Below are positions 34,915 through 36,975 of a stretch of DNA of 36,975 nt, one piece after another. The DNA is from Pseudomonadota bacterium (GTDB taxonomy: Bacteria; Pseudomonadota; Gammaproteobacteria; Burkholderiales; Burkholderiaceae), in the NCBI GenBank assembly GCA_029777935.1, contig JAKORH010000013.1, positions 1 to 36,975 of the forward strand, written 5' to 3'. Position numbers and translations under genes: made by a program. Each line of letters opens with the position of its first letter. Position 1 is the stretch's first letter. The notes beneath the pieces are model-generated. The model ran no database searches. It saw only the letters and a program-made list of their open reading frames with translations, and was not told the DNA's origin.

Positions 34915-35187
34915 TCAGTTTACCGCATCCTTCAGGTCTTTTCCGGGCCGGAACTTCGGCACCTTGGCGGCCTTGATCTTGATCGCCGCACCGGTGCGCG
35001 GATTGCGGCCGGTGCGCGCGGCACGCTTGCCGACCATGAACGTACCGAAACCGACCAGCGTGACCGAGTTGCCTTTCTTCAGCGCGACGCGAATGCCTCC
35101 GACCAGTGCTTCGAGCGCACGCCCGGCAGCGGCCTTGGAGATGTCTGCCTGCTTGGCGATGTGCTCGATCAATTCTGTCTTGTTCAC
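34915..35187 (-). CDS. hupB: DNA-binding protein HU
   Basis: This 90-residue HU/IHF-family nucleoid protein bends DNA and compacts the chromosome as a dimer. The start [18 protein letters not shown], the GFGTF turn and the beta-arm [14 protein letters not shown] (about 59-72, with the DNA-intercalating proline in RNPRTG) are diagnostic. The start codon is GTG at 35185-35187 behind a GAGGGGG ribosome site. It lies downstream of lon, with a terminator and its own promoter between them. It precedes the two tRNA genes, possibly sharing their transcript. Confidence 0.97.
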   Translation of the reverse strand: MNKTELIEHIAKQADISKAAAGRALEALVGGIRVALKKGNSVTLVGFGTFMVGKRAARTGRNPRTGAAIKIKAAKVPKFRPGKDLKDAVN

Positions 35188-35292
35188 TTAAGCCCCCTCG
35201 TTGGGTTGCGAGTTGCCGTGCCGTCCTTTATCAGCTTTTTGTTCGGCATGCGCCGATTCGCACTGATCGGATGTCCGTCACAGAAGCGATGT

Positions 35293-35321
35293 ATTCAACC
35301 GCGCGCCACTGGGAGTGTCAA
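35293..35321 (-). promoter_or_regulatory. Sigma-70 promoter of hupB
   Basis: On the minus strand a perfect -35, TTGACA (35316-35321), is followed after exactly 17 bases by TTGAAT (35293-35298), which matches four of six -10 bases. The predicted start of transcription is about 100 bases upstream of the hupB start codon. It may also drive the tRNA genes. Confidence 0.75.
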
Positions 35322-35351
35322 GCCGATCGCGCGCGCTGCTGCGCATGCGTC

Positions 35352-35384
35352 AAAAAAGGAAAGCGCGCGGAGGCAATCCGCGCG
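35352..35384 (-). terminator. Rho-independent terminator of lon
   Basis: On the minus strand the 8-bp stem CGCGCGGA/TCCGCGCG (35364-35384) closes a 5-base loop and is followed by CTTTCCTTTTTT. It lies 16 bases after the lon stop, ahead of the hupB promoter. Confidence 0.9.
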
Positions 35385-35400
35385 TTCGCGCAATGACGCA

Positions 35401-36975
<1,575 letters not shown>

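Noticed and set aside
34676..35191. A 171-codon frame across the tRNA genes and hupB
   Set aside because: It reads through two tRNAs and antisense to HU. Its tRNA-derived peptide is a known spurious annotation type.

Overview
The window is about 37 kb of GC-rich, gene-dense DNA. It most likely comes from a betaproteobacterial chromosome of the Burkholderiales or Rhodocyclales type. The evidence is the gene order lon - hupB - tRNA-Val - tRNA-Asp - ppiD at the right end, the yciB - bolA - parvulin run, a four-domain PurL, and a DctPQM TRAP transporter with a DadA-type oxidase. No plasmid, phage, transposase or CRISPR signal was seen. Both ends cut through genes: an acyl-CoA synthetase on the left and lon on the right.

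Layout. (1) 1-4.6 kb: the start of an acyl-CoA synthetase (minus), then selO, yciB, a bolA-like gene, a secreted parvulin and a small two-helix membrane protein (all plus). (2) 4.7-8.2 kb (minus): a probable zinc or manganese uptake locus. In transcription order it is a small Cys/His-containing exported protein, an outer-membrane beta-barrel with a coiled-coil N-terminus, a ZnuA-type binding protein and a ZnuB-type permease. No ATPase gene is present. (3) 8.4-9.8 kb (minus): DUF2975 membrane protein, small Cro/C1 regulator and a four-helix membrane protein whose 3' end looks frameshifted. (4) 10.2-13.9 kb (plus): a TonB-dependent receptor followed at once by an Omp85-type barrel. (5) 14.0-14.6 kb: a DUF433/DUF5615 toxin-antitoxin pair. 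(6) 14.6-20.1 kb (minus): purL and an HDOD-domain protein, separated by a 16-bp inverted repeat. (7) 20.2-28.8 kb: two divergent operons. The minus one encodes an Asp/Glu-racemase-family enzyme and a fused hydantoinase/5-oxoprolinase. The plus one encodes a TRAP transporter and a D-amino-acid dehydrogenase. (8) 28.8-32.7 kb: nnr (NAD(P)HX repair), a divergent ybbA/tesA pair and mnmH (selU). (9) 32.7-37 kb (minus): lon, hupB, tRNA-Val, tRNA-Asp, ppiD.

How the parts may work together. The most coherent accessory unit is 20.2-28.8 kb. It pairs a periplasmic-binding-protein importer with a ring-opening amidohydrolase, a racemase-like enzyme and an FAD amino-acid dehydrogenase. That is the equipment expected for scavenging a cyclic or D-amino-acid derivative such as 5-oxoproline or a hydantoin; the substrate is inferred. 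The 4.7-8.2 kb locus looks like a metal-acquisition path from outer membrane to cytoplasm that must borrow its ATPase. The rest is mostly housekeeping.

I did not find a clearly new defence or mobile system. The best leads are the ATPase-less metal locus, the TonB receptor/Omp85 pair, the divergent oxoprolinase/TRAP cluster, the frameshift at 8629-8633, and several large intergenic inverted repeats.
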